This document shows, piece by piece, positions 1 through 7,117 of a stretch of DNA of 12,263 nt. Where the stretch lies: contig JAAYAE010000143.1 in assembly GCA_012719555.1 (NCBI GenBank), forward strand, positions 1 to 12,263, given 5' to 3'. Source of the stretch: Acholeplasmataceae bacterium (GTDB lineage Bacteria; Bacillota; Negativicutes; Acidaminococcales; Acidaminococcaceae). How positions within the stretch are numbered: the first letter of the stretch is position 1; every line of letters starts with the position of its first letter. Under the pieces are notes generated by a model, which saw nothing but the letters and a program-made list of their open reading frames with translations, did not search any database and had not been told where the DNA came from. The position numbers and the translations under genes are program-made.

Positions 1-67
1 ATAAAAAAATAAAAAAATTCTGGAAAATAAAGACTGAAAGCAGGTTTTTTCGCTTACAATTAGGAAA

Positions 68-76
68 TGCGATAAT
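68..76 (+). promoter_or_regulatory. possible extended -10 promoter of the first operon
   Basis: The bases TGCGATAAT form an extended -10 element (TGn followed by GATAAT, one mismatch to TATAAT). No convincing -35 box lies 16-18 bases upstream; that stretch is mainly a T run. Transcription would start near 82-84, downstream of the ATG at 75 and upstream of the Shine-Dalgarno and ATG at 105, which supports the shorter start of the first gene. The A/T-rich bases 1-67 show no gene. This is a tentative call. Confidence 0.35.
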
Positions 77-87
77 GTATATTCCTG

Positions 88-97
88 AAGAGGTGAT
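88..97 (+). promoter_or_regulatory. ribosome binding site deciding the start at 105
   Basis: AAGAGGTGAT is a strong Shine-Dalgarno sequence placed about 8-9 bases before the ATG at 105. In-frame ATGs at 75 and 96 are upstream of it or overlap it and have no comparable site. It therefore selects the start that gives an N-terminus of MLLGIDVGGT, which is the usual beginning of this family. Confidence 0.75.
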
Positions 98-104
98 GTT
101 ACTA

Positions 105-1793
105 ATGCTACTGGGAATTGATGTTGGTGGAACATTTACTGACGCCGTTCTGATAGATAACGGTGCCATTTATGCTTTGGCTAAAAGCCAGACAACACAA
201 GAGAACGTTTTGCCTGGAATTTTGGCTGCCTTAGATTTAGTTTTGGATGAGGCCAAGGTGAACTTGCCAAGTGATATGAAGGTTTTAGCATCACAAATAA
301 CTCGCGTGGTTATTTCTAGCACCATAGTAACCAATGCCCTTTTGGAAGGGAAAACCGATAAAGTTTTTTTGGCAGTTATGGCGGGGCCGGGAATGTCTAC
401 TAAAGGACAATTTCCTGTAGAGCCATATTTGGCAAAAGGGTATATTGACCATAGAGGAAAGATAAGTGCCACAGAGGCTATCGATTACAATATAGTGGCC
501 CAAATGTGTGATGACAAAAAGATTGCGGCTGTAAGTGGTAAATTCGCTGTGCGCAACCAGATTAATGAGAAAGCCTTAAGTAGAGATTTAAATGTTTTTA
601 GATTTCTAAAAATCTTTTCAGGATCTGAACTTTCCGGAGAATTAAATTTTGTGAGACGGACTAATACTGCATATTTTTCTGCCGCTGTTTACACGAAATA
701 CGTGGAGTTTATTAAACAAATAAAGAAAAGCATGACTGAACGAAATATTGATGCTCCTGTATATGTTTTAAAAGCTGATGGTGGAGCTTTGCCTTTGGAA
801 GCTGCATTGGAGCAGCCTATAGAATCTATATTTACAGGACCGGCGGCCAGTGTTTTGGGAATTGAAGCCATAGCACCACCTAATAGGAGGGCGATTTCCC
901 TAGATGTTGGCGGCACGACTACCGACATTGCTTTTTGGGAAAATGGGCAACCCCTTATGGCAAAAAAAGGAGCATCTGTAGCGGGTTTTAACACCTCGGT
1001 ACATACTTATCATATGCAGTCTTTGGGAGTCGGTGGTGACAGCGCAGTAAATCGTACTAAGGACGGTTTTTTAGTTGGCCCTGCTAGAGCAGGCATTGCC
1101 ATGGCTTTAGGAGGTAATGTGCCAACATTATCTGATGCACTTATTACTATGGGATTGGTAAATTTTGGCGATAGCGATTTGGCAGGACAGGCTATGAAGC
1201 TTTACGCAGTGGAACAGGAAAGTACGGTAGATGTTGCCAAAGCGATTGTAGATGTGGCGGTAAAGAAGATAGAAAAAACTATTGATGAGATGTTGAAGCA
1301 ATGGAGCGTTCAGCCTGTTTACACAGTTGACGATATTATTACAGGAAGTTTGTTTAAACCGGAACTTTTAATAGGGGTGGGAGGTGCAGCTCCAGGTTTG
1401 ATAAAAGTGCTGGGCGAACGTATGCATCTGCCTGTTGAAATACCGGAAGGTGCTATGGTAGCAAATGCTATAGGAGCAGCGTTGGCAAAACCAACTTTGG
1501 TGGCTACCCTAAGGGCGGATACTACCGAAGATTATTATATAATTCCTGAAGCCGTTATAAAAGCTAAATTACCCGGAGGGTTTAACCAATATAAAGCTCA
1601 AGAGTTACTTACGGCATGGCTGCAAAAAGAAGCTGCTAAGTGGCAAATTATTGCACAGGATACAGAGATTGTAGCCTATGAGGAGTTTGCAACCATCCAC
1701 GATTATTATTCATCGGGTAAAATAATATATTTAAAAATGCAGTTGGCACCCGGTATTTTATACAGAGTTGCTGGTAGGGAGGTGTCATTATGA
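105..1793 (+). CDS. hydantoinase/oxoprolinase family protein (HyuA-like, ASKHA fold)
   Basis: This 562-residue protein belongs to the hydantoinase A / N-methylhydantoinase / 5-oxoprolinase family, ATP-dependent enzymes that open cyclic amides or carboxylate ketones. The N-terminal domain opens with GIDVGGTFTD (residues 4-13), a phosphate-binding loop of the actin-like ATPase fold. The central domain shows KADGG (223-227), FTGPAAS (243-249), a second phosphate loop LDVGGTTTDIA (266-276), SLGVGGDS (306-313) and IGVGGAAPG (423-431). Known hydantoinases and acetophenone carboxylases need a HyuB-type partner, and none is next door; at this length the protein is the A part only. It overlaps the deacetylase-family gene by ATGA, so the two are probably co-translated. 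The substrate cannot be told from sequence. The family call is firm; the specific reaction is unknown. Confidence 0.85.
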   Translation: MLLGIDVGGTFTDAVLIDNGAIYALAKSQTTQENVLPGILAALDLVLDEAKVNLPSDMKVLASQITRVVISSTIVTNALLEGKTDKVFLAVMAGPGMSTKGQFPVEPYLAKGYIDHRGKISATEAIDYNIVAQMCDDKKIAAVSGKFAVRNQINEKALSRDLNVFRFLKIFSGSELSGELNFVRRTNTAYFSAAVYTKYVEFIKQIKKSMTERNIDAPVYVLKADGGALPLEAALEQPIESIFTGPAASVLGIEAIAPPNRRAISLDVGGTTTDIAFWENGQPLMAKKGASVAGFNTSVHTYHMQSLGVGGDSAVNRTKDGFLVGPARAGIAMALGGNVPTLSDALITMGLVNFGDSDLAGQAMKLYAVEQESTVDVAKAIVDVAVKKIEKTIDEMLKQWSVQPVYTVDDIITGSLFKPELLIGVGGAAPGLIKVLGERMHLPVEIPEGAMVANAIGAALAKPTLVATLRADTTEDYYIIPEAVIKAKLPGGFNQYKAQELLTAWLQKEAAKWQIIAQDTEIVAYEEFATIHDYYSSGKIIYLKMQLAPGILYRVAGREVSL

Positions 1794-3106
1794 TACCAAA
1801 TTTGGGTTTAGTTTTTTTCCCTGCCTTTGATTGGATGCTTAGCCCTACACATCCTGAACGGCAAGAACGGTTGCTTTATACTCGTGACCAACTAGTAGAA
1901 GAGGGAATTTTTGATTTGCCACAGATCCGCGAATATCGTCCTAGAATGGCTGATATTAAAGATTTAGAGAGGGTACATATTGGGGTACCATCTATCGCCA
2001 AACTTATTACTCCGGCTCACTTAGTTTCGGCTGGTGGGTGTCTCACGGCTGCTGATGCGGTAATGAAAGGTGAAGTAAAACGGGCTTTTGCGCTGGTGCG
2101 TCCGCCAGGGCATCACGCTATGCGCGTAGTGCAAGGAATTCGTGGGTTTTGCACAATAAATATTGAGGCAATTATGGTAGAATATTTACGTGCTAAGTAC
2201 GGAGTCAAAAAAATTGCTATAGTGGATACTGATGTACACCACGGGGATGGTTCTCAAGATATTTTTTATCATGATCCCAATACTCTTTATATTTCTTTTC
2301 ATCAAGACGGGAGAACTCTTTATCCCGGAACCGGGTTCCCAAATGAGGCCGGAAGCCCGGCAGCTTGGGGAATGAACCTTAACTTACCATTATTGCCTGG
2401 TACAGGTGATGACGGGATTCACAGATTGTTTGATGGTCTTATTCGACCCATTTTAGATGAGTTCCAGCCGGAAATAATTATCAACTCAGCCGGACAAGAT
2501 AATCATTTTAGCGATCCGCTGGCTTCAATGAGCGTTACAGCTCAAGGCTATGCTAGTTTGGCAGATAAATTAAAGGCTGATATTGCAGTATTGGAAGGTG
2601 GTTATTCAGTAGAAGCTGCTTTACCATATGTTAATACAGGAATTATTTTGGCTATGGCAGGACTTGATTATAGTCAAGTTGTTGAGCCTGATCAAAGTTC
2701 CTTGCGCCCTCAGGGTATTAATTGTAATAACAGGGTAGATCAACTTATTGATGAGGTTGGGCAAATTTGGAGCAACAAGGAGAAAACCAGAACGCAGGCT
2801 TTGAATCAATGTGGGCACCAATGGCAACGAAATAAGAGCATATATTATGATGAGGAGGGAATTCGTGAAACACAAAAGGAGACCGCTCATTATTGTAATA
2901 ATTGCAGTGGATATTTGACCATTGAAACCACAGCTACTAACACTCGCTTTGGCAACCAAAAAGCTTGCATAGTAATTTTAGATAGTGATACTTGTGAACA
3001 TTGTCGTAAAAATGCTATGGATTATGCAGCTAAAGAGAAAAAAAGCAACAAGTGGGATTATGTTTTGATTCAAGATAAAGTGAAAAGCACTGTGGAAAAA
3101 TTATAA
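1790..3106 (+). CDS. histone deacetylase family (AcuC/HDAC-like) amidohydrolase with Cys-rich C-terminal tail
   Basis: This is a 438-residue cytoplasmic protein without a signal peptide. Residues 1-300 match the arginase-fold deacetylase family: HPERQERL (21-28), RPPGHHA with the catalytic His pair H108/H109, VDTDVHHGDG (145-154) giving zinc ligands D148 and H150, SAGQDNH (233-239) giving D237, and LEGGY (268-272) with the transition-state Tyr Y272. All expected catalytic residues are present, so an active zinc amidohydrolase is likely. The usual Phe in SAGFD is Gln here. Residues about 310-438 are an extra tail with C341-x-H343, C369-x2-C372, C393 and C402-x2-C405, suggesting a metal site or zinc ribbon. 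The gene starts inside the stop of the upstream gene, after a GGGAGGTG ribosome site. The substrate could be an acetylated protein, a polyamine or another amide. Confidence 0.88.
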   Translation: MIPNLGLVFFPAFDWMLSPTHPERQERLLYTRDQLVEEGIFDLPQIREYRPRMADIKDLERVHIGVPSIAKLITPAHLVSAGGCLTAADAVMKGEVKRAFALVRPPGHHAMRVVQGIRGFCTINIEAIMVEYLRAKYGVKKIAIVDTDVHHGDGSQDIFYHDPNTLYISFHQDGRTLYPGTGFPNEAGSPAAWGMNLNLPLLPGTGDDGIHRLFDGLIRPILDEFQPEIIINSAGQDNHFSDPLASMSVTAQGYASLADKLKADIAVLEGGYSVEAALPYVNTGIILAMAGLDYSQVVEPDQSSLRPQGINCNNRVDQLIDEVGQIWSNKEKTRTQALNQCGHQWQRNKSIYYDEEGIRETQKETAHYCNNCSGYLTIETTATNTRFGNQKACIVILDSDTCEHCRKNAMDYAAKEKKSNKWDYVLIQDKVKSTVEKL

Positions 3107-3124
3107 GAGGAGAGATAAATTAAT

Positions 3125-3859
3125 ATGAAAAGAATTGATGGCAGGAAAGCAGATCAGGGACGCCCGATAAAAATGACCAAGAATTTTATAATTTATCCGG
3201 AGGGGTCTGTTCTAATTGAAGTAGGAAACACAAGGGTTTTGTGCAATGCAACTATAGAGGAAAAAGTGCCTAGATTTTTAGCAGGGCAGGGTAAAGGGTG
3301 GGTAACAGCAGAGTACTCATTATTACCTCGCTCAACTCAGGAAAGAAATTCACGTGAAGCTGCCAGAGGTAAACAAAGTGGCAGAACTCAAGAAATACAA
3401 AGGCTTATTGGCAGATCATTGCGCTCTATCGTAGATTTGGAGGCCTTAGGAGAAAAATCTGTTACTATTGACTGTGATGTGCTGCAAGCTGACGGAGGTA
3501 CCCGCACAGCGTCTATTACAGGTGGTTTTGTAGCATTAGTTATTGCTTTAGCCAAAGTTTGCCCTAAAGATAAACCGTTTCCTATCAAAGATTTCTGTGC
3601 CGCTGTTAGCGTAGGTTTAGTGGATGGAAAAGAAATGCTGGATTTGTGTTATACAGAAGATTCAAGCGCAGATGTGGATATGAATATTGTTATGACAGGT
3701 GATGGTAATTTTGTGGAAATACAAGGTACCGGTGAAGAACATACATTTACTAAAACACAATTAGATAAATTTCTAGATTTAGGTGAAAAAGGGTGTAAAA
3801 ATTTAATAGCAAGCCAAAAGAAAGTTTTGGGAAAAATTGCGGATAGAGTAGGTAAGTAA
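3125..3859 (+). CDS. rph: ribonuclease PH
   Basis: RNase PH is a phosphorolytic 3'-5' exoribonuclease that trims tRNA 3' ends and acts as a hexameric ring in the cytoplasm. The 244-residue length is normal. Visible family motifs are the N-terminal RIDGR, GNTRVLC (34-40), GWVTAEYSLLPRST (58-71), SGRTQEIQRLIGRSLR (85-100) and DCDVLQADGGTRTASITGG (116-134). R87 and R127 fit the phosphate/RNA-binding arginines, and D179 and D185 fit the catalytic carboxylates, each offset by one from the B. subtilis numbering as I recall it. A purine-rich AAGAGGAGAGA ribosome site overlaps the stop of the deacetylase gene, and the RdgB-like gene follows after one base. The rph-rdgB pairing is common in bacteria. 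Confidence 0.96.
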   Translation: MKRIDGRKADQGRPIKMTKNFIIYPEGSVLIEVGNTRVLCNATIEEKVPRFLAGQGKGWVTAEYSLLPRSTQERNSREAARGKQSGRTQEIQRLIGRSLRSIVDLEALGEKSVTIDCDVLQADGGTRTASITGGFVALVIALAKVCPKDKPFPIKDFCAAVSVGLVDGKEMLDLCYTEDSSADVDMNIVMTGDGNFVEIQGTGEEHTFTKTQLDKFLDLGEKGCKNLIASQKKVLGKIADRVGK

Positions 3860-3860
3860 T

Positions 3861-4451
3861 ATGGCTGAAATTGTTATTGCCACTAAAAATGCTGGTAAAG
3901 TTGAAGAGTTTAAAGAATTAATGAAAGACTTGGGCATAGAATTTAAGTGTCTAAATGATTTTGCAGAGGTTAAGGAACCGGAGGAGACAGGAAAGACTTT
4001 TGCCGCTAATGCTAAACTAAAAGCCGCATATTATGCGAAAGCTTTGGGACAGACTTGTATAGCAGATGATTCAGGCTTAGAAGTACTTAGCCTAAAAGGG
4101 GCTCCTGGGGTGCGTTCTGCTCGTTATGCCGGTGATCATGCTACGTCTGAAGAAAACAATAATTTATTATTGATGAATATGAAATTTTATACACGCAGAA
4201 CATGCCGCTTTTTCTGTGCGCTGGCTGTTTCAGATCCTCAAGGGAAAATTTTAGAAGAGGCAAATGGTACCTGCGAAGGTATGCTTTTACACGAGCCATT
4301 GGGAACAGAAGGGTTTGGTTATGACCCTTTGTTTTGGTCAACAGAGTTGCATAAAGGTATGGGAGAAGCTACAATGGAGGAGAAGAACAGTGTTAGTCAT
4401 CGCTCTAAAGCGATTAAAAAATTATGCGCAATATGGAGAAAAGATAAATGA
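3861..4451 (+). CDS. rdgB: XTP/dITP diphosphatase (RdgB/HAM1 family)
   Basis: This house-cleaning pyrophosphatase hydrolyses dITP, ITP and XTP to monophosphates, keeping deaminated purines out of DNA and RNA. The 196-residue length matches the family. Motifs are IATKNAGKVEEFKEL (6-20; the family's (S/T)xN substrate loop), ADDSGLEV (68-75; D70 is the likely catalytic base), PGVRSARYAG (82-91), GFGYDPLF (151-158) and the base-reading SHRSKA (179-184). It begins one base after the rph stop and overlaps the metallophosphoesterase start by ATGA, indicating translational coupling on both sides. Nothing looks degenerate. Confidence 0.95.
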   Translation: MAEIVIATKNAGKVEEFKELMKDLGIEFKCLNDFAEVKEPEETGKTFAANAKLKAAYYAKALGQTCIADDSGLEVLSLKGAPGVRSARYAGDHATSEENNNLLLMNMKFYTRRTCRFFCALAVSDPQGKILEEANGTCEGMLLHEPLGTEGFGYDPLFWSTELHKGMGEATMEEKNSVSHRSKAIKKLCAIWRKDK

Positions 4452-4927
4452 AGATAGGGATTACAGGGGATACCCATGGTCACATACAGGCCATACGTCA
4501 GTTATTGACGGTGGTTGAGCCTGTGGATTATTGGTTACATACAGGGGATTACAGTCAAGATGCTAGATTTTTGGTGGCGGAGACTATGCTGCCAATGCTT
4601 ACAGTGGCTGGAAATTGTGATAAGCCTATAGGTATTGCCAATTTGGATGAATTCCTGGTTTTGGAAGACAAACGCATTTGGCTCACTCATGGTCATCGCT
4701 ATATGAAAGATTATAAAATTGAGGAAATGGTTTGGTGGGCAAGAAAATTAGAGGCAGATATAGTAGTTTTTGGTCATACGCATGTGCCTCTGATTAAATG
4801 GTTTGGTGATACCTTGCTCATTAATCCGGGCAGTTTGGTTTTACCCAGGGGTGATGAAGGACCTACTTATGCTGTTCTTACCTTACAAGAAGGGAAAAAA
4901 CCAACAGCCAAAATTTTCTCATTGTAA
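4448..4927 (+). CDS. YfcE/MJ0936-family metallophosphoesterase
   Basis: This 159-residue single-domain calcineurin-like phosphodiesterase carries the full set of metal-site motifs: GDTHGH with D8 and H10, HTGD with D34, GNCD with N56, HGH with H81, and GHTH with H110 and H112, followed by NPGS (126-129). Proteins of this size and motif order hydrolyse phosphodiesters in vitro, but their physiological substrate is generally unknown. The ATG lies inside the stop region of the preceding diphosphatase gene (ATGA). The rph-rdgB-phosphoesterase order is a recurring Firmicute cluster, which suggests a nucleotide or RNA clean-up role. The family call is secure; no specific substrate should be assigned. 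Confidence 0.92.
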   Translation: MKIGITGDTHGHIQAIRQLLTVVEPVDYWLHTGDYSQDARFLVAETMLPMLTVAGNCDKPIGIANLDEFLVLEDKRIWLTHGHRYMKDYKIEEMVWWARKLEADIVVFGHTHVPLIKWFGDTLLINPGSLVLPRGDEGPTYAVLTLQEGKKPTAKIFSL

Positions 4928-4950
4928 TTATATAGTATTCGCTATATAAT
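4922..4950 (+). promoter_or_regulatory. sigma70-type promoter of the malic enzyme-fumarase operon
   Basis: TTGTAA (4922-4927) and a perfect TATAAT (4945-4950) are separated by 17 bases. The -35 box overlaps the stop codon of the phosphoesterase gene. Predicted transcription starts near 4956-4958, leaving a leader of about 36 bases before the ATG at 4993. A perfect inverted repeat sits across the spacer and -10 box and may be an operator. Confidence 0.65.
4927..4950 (+). repeat. perfect 9-bp inverted repeat over spacer and -10 box
   Basis: ATTATATAG (4927-4935) and CTATATAAT (4942-4950) are exact reverse complements around a 6-base centre, TATTCG. There is no T tract behind it and the stem is nearly all A/T, so it is a poor terminator. 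Its position on the promoter fits a binding site for a dimeric regulator. A further short repeat, ATAGT (4949-4953) with ACTAT (4961-4965), spans the expected transcription start. No regulator can be named. Confidence 0.5.
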
Positions 4951-4978
4951 AGTAGAGTACACTATTTAAAAATTTGAA

Positions 4979-4985
4979 TGGAGGT
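4979..4985 (+). promoter_or_regulatory. ribosome binding site deciding the malic enzyme start
   Basis: TGGAGGT lies 7 bases before the ATG at 4993. The in-frame ATG at 4978 overlaps this Shine-Dalgarno and has no site of its own, so it is rejected as the start. Confidence 0.8.
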
Positions 4986-4992
4986 AGTAAAA

Positions 4993-6219
4993 ATGGTAGA
5001 TTTAAACAAAGAATCTTTAGAGTTGCACATTAAGAACAATGGTAAGTTGGCGGTTTGTAGCAAGGTGCCTTTGAAAGATGGTTACGATTTGTCAATCGCT
5101 TATACTCCCGGAGTTGCTGAGCCTTGCAGAAAAATTAAAGACAACGCTGATTTATCTTTTGAATATACTTGCCGTGGTAATATGGTGGCTATCGTTAGTG
5201 ACGGAACACGTGTACTTGGTTTGGGTGATATTGGACCTGCGGCCGCTATGCCTGTCATGGAAGGAAAAGCAGTCTTATTTAAATCATTTGGTGACGTAGA
5301 TGCAGTTCCTATTTGTATTGATGCTAAAGATCCTAAGGTATTTATTGATATGGTTCAGAGGTTACAACCTTCCTTAGGCGGGATTAATTTGGAAGATATA
5401 TCTTCTCCTAAATGTTATGAAATCGAAGATACCTTGAAGAAAACTTGTGATATTCCTATTTTTCATGACGATCAACATGGTACAGCTATCATATGCTGTG
5501 CTGCTTTGTTAGGAGCACTACGTTTTGTAAAGAAAGACTTAGCTGAAGTTAAAATAGTTGTTAATGGTTGTGGTGCAGCTGGCAGCGCTATTGGTAAATT
5601 GCTTCATAACTTAGGCGCAAAAAATATTATAATGCTAGATAGCAAAGGTGCGATTTATGAAGGCCGTGAAGGCTCTATGGATATGGCAAAGGCTTATTTA
5701 GCTAAAGTTACTAATACTGATAAAATTAAGGGCGACTTGGGTTCAGTAACCAAGGGTGCTGATGTTCTTATAGGTGTTTCTCAACCTAATGTATTTACTC
5801 CTGAAATTATTAGCAGCATGAATCAGGGTATCGTTTTTGGCCTTGCTAATCCGGTTCCGGAAACTTCGTACGAAGCAGCTATGGCTGCTGGAGCAGCTGT
5901 TGCTGCTACAGGACGCAGCGATGCACCTAACCAAGTAAATAATGTTTGTGTGTTCCCCGGCGTATTCCGTGGCGCGTTAGATGTTCGTGCTAAAGCTATT
6001 ACAGAAGAAATGAAGGTGGCTGCTGTACATGCCATTGCTGATTTAATCGCTGACGAAGACTTGCGCCAAGACTATGTGGTACCAAGTCCTTTTGATAATC
6101 GCGTAGCGCCTGCTGTTGCTGCCGCAGTTGCCAAAACTGCTATGGAACTTGGTATTGCCAGAGTGCAAAAGGATCCGGAAGAAATAAGACTTAATACTGC
6201 CAAACGTGTGGGTCGTTAA
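4993..6219 (+). CDS. malic enzyme (oxidative malate decarboxylase, NAD(P)-dependent)
   Basis: Converts malate to pyruvate and CO2 with reduction of NAD(P), in the cytoplasm. The 408-residue length is typical of the short bacterial malic enzymes without the phosphotransacetylase-like tail. From the ATG at 4993, YTPGVAEPC (37-45) holds the catalytic Tyr38, and LGDIGPAAAMPVMEGK (77-92) ends at Lys92, a likely catalytic lysine. LEDISSP (133-139) and FHDDQHGTA (157-165) give metal ligands around E134, D135, D159 and D160. VNGCGAAGSA (190-199) is the Rossmann dinucleotide loop, with D216 at the end of the next strand. FGLANPVPE (282-290) and RSDAPNQVNN (308-317) are conserved. Cofactor preference is not decided. 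It leads a probable operon with the two fumarase genes, only 38 bases away. Confidence 0.95.
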   Translation: MVDLNKESLELHIKNNGKLAVCSKVPLKDGYDLSIAYTPGVAEPCRKIKDNADLSFEYTCRGNMVAIVSDGTRVLGLGDIGPAAAMPVMEGKAVLFKSFGDVDAVPICIDAKDPKVFIDMVQRLQPSLGGINLEDISSPKCYEIEDTLKKTCDIPIFHDDQHGTAIICCAALLGALRFVKKDLAEVKIVVNGCGAAGSAIGKLLHNLGAKNIIMLDSKGAIYEGREGSMDMAKAYLAKVTNTDKIKGDLGSVTKGADVLIGVSQPNVFTPEIISSMNQGIVFGLANPVPETSYEAAMAAGAAVAATGRSDAPNQVNNVCVFPGVFRGALDVRAKAITEEMKVAAVHAIADLIADEDLRQDYVVPSPFDNRVAPAVAAAVAKTAMELGIARVQKDPEEIRLNTAKRVGR

Positions 6220-6240
6220 TATTATAAACACATAAATACA

Positions 6241-6248
6241 AGGGGGTG
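6241..6248 (+). promoter_or_regulatory. ribosome binding site deciding the fumarase alpha start
   Basis: AGGGGGTG lies 9 bases before the ATG at 6258. A GTG codon at 6246, in the same frame, is part of this Shine-Dalgarno and is therefore unlikely to be the start. Confidence 0.75.
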
Positions 6249-6257
6249 TTTTATTCT

Positions 6258-7103
6258 ATGCGAAATATGGATGTGAAAGAAGTGAAAATGGCGGTAAGCA
6301 AATTGTGCATACAGTCTTGCTGCGATCTTCCTGATGAAGTTATCACTACTATGCAAAACGCTACTATAAACGAAGAATCTCCGCTAGGCAAAGAAATTTT
6401 AGAAATAATTATGAAAAATGCAAAATTAGCTAAAGAAACTGATTGTCCTATTTGTCAAGATACAGGACTAACTGTAGTATATGCTGAAATAGGCCAAGAG
6501 GTTCATTTCACAGGAGGGGATTTAGAGGCAGCTATACACGCTGGCGTAGCGGATGGCTATACAAATGGCTATTTGCGCAAATCCTCTGTTGATGATCCTC
6601 TTTTCCTTAGAAAAAATACAGGTGACAACAATCCTGCCATTATTCACACTACTATTGTCCCAGGGGATAAAGTTAAATTAATTGTTTTACCTAAGGGCTG
6701 TGGCAGCGAAAATATGGGAGCTTTGAAAATGCTCAAACCTGCTGACGGTGTTGAAGGGGTTATAAACTTTGTTTTGGAGACTGTGCGCATTGCAGGGCCA
6801 AATCCATGTCCTCCTATCACAGTAGGCGTAGGTATAGGTGCCAATATGGAGCGTGCTGCGGAATTGGCCAAACATTCATTGACTAGAAGAATGGGTGAAC
6901 ATAATCCGAATCCAAAATATGCTGAATTAGAAGCAGAAATTTTACGCCGCGTTAACTTGACAGGCATAGGACCATCGGGGTTAGGCGGTACAACAACAGC
7001 TTTAGCCGTGAACATTGAGTATGCACCAACTCATATTGGTGGTTTGCCTGTAGCCGTTAATTTGAACTGTCACGCAGCACGTCGTGCTGTAGTGACTTTG
7101 TAA
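6258..7103 (+). CDS. class I fumarate hydratase alpha subunit ([4Fe-4S])
   Basis: This is the N-terminal half of a two-subunit, oxygen-sensitive class I fumarase, which interconverts malate and fumarate. The 281-residue length fits the alpha subunit family that also contains L-tartrate dehydratase TtdA. CPICQDTG (63-70), NPCPPITVGVGIG (182-194) and NLNCHAARR (268-276) supply C66, C184 and C271. Their spacing closely matches the cluster cysteines of TtdA, so these are the likely [4Fe-4S] ligands. GCGSENMGALKML (147-159) and GIGPSGLGGTTTAL (236-249) are further conserved blocks. The beta subunit follows after 14 bases. Tartrate dehydratase is the main alternative; malic enzyme beside it favours fumarase. 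Confidence 0.92.
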   Translation: MRNMDVKEVKMAVSKLCIQSCCDLPDEVITTMQNATINEESPLGKEILEIIMKNAKLAKETDCPICQDTGLTVVYAEIGQEVHFTGGDLEAAIHAGVADGYTNGYLRKSSVDDPLFLRKNTGDNNPAIIHTTIVPGDKVKLIVLPKGCGSENMGALKMLKPADGVEGVINFVLETVRIAGPNPCPPITVGVGIGANMERAAELAKHSLTRRMGEHNPNPKYAELEAEILRRVNLTGIGPSGLGGTTTALAVNIEYAPTHIGGLPVAVNLNCHAARRAVVTL

Positions 7104-7117
7104 GGGGGACAAGGAAT

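Noticed and set aside
1..67. Possible remnant of a preceding gene or RNA at the left edge
   Set aside because: The stretch is A/T-rich with frequent stops and no hairpin or motif that I can support.
2621..2959. Minus-strand open frame of 112 codons opposite the deacetylase tail, possibly a membrane peptide
   Set aside because: Its hydrophobic look follows from the complementary codons. The plus-strand frame continues unbroken with organised cysteine motifs, so the antisense frame is not supported.
4264..4518. Plus-strand open frame of 84 codons across the end of the diphosphatase gene and the start of the phosphoesterase gene
   Set aside because: It is a shadow in another frame of two well-recognised genes, with no ribosome site and no recognisable product.
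4978..4992. Longer N-terminus for malic enzyme from the ATG at 4978
   Set aside because: That ATG overlaps the Shine-Dalgarno of the ATG at 4993, and the added residues simply translate the ribosome site.
6644..7015. Minus-strand open frame of 123 codons inside the fumarase alpha gene
   Set aside because: It is the longest antisense frame in the window but lies wholly within a conserved enzyme gene and shows no promoter, ribosome site or family motif.
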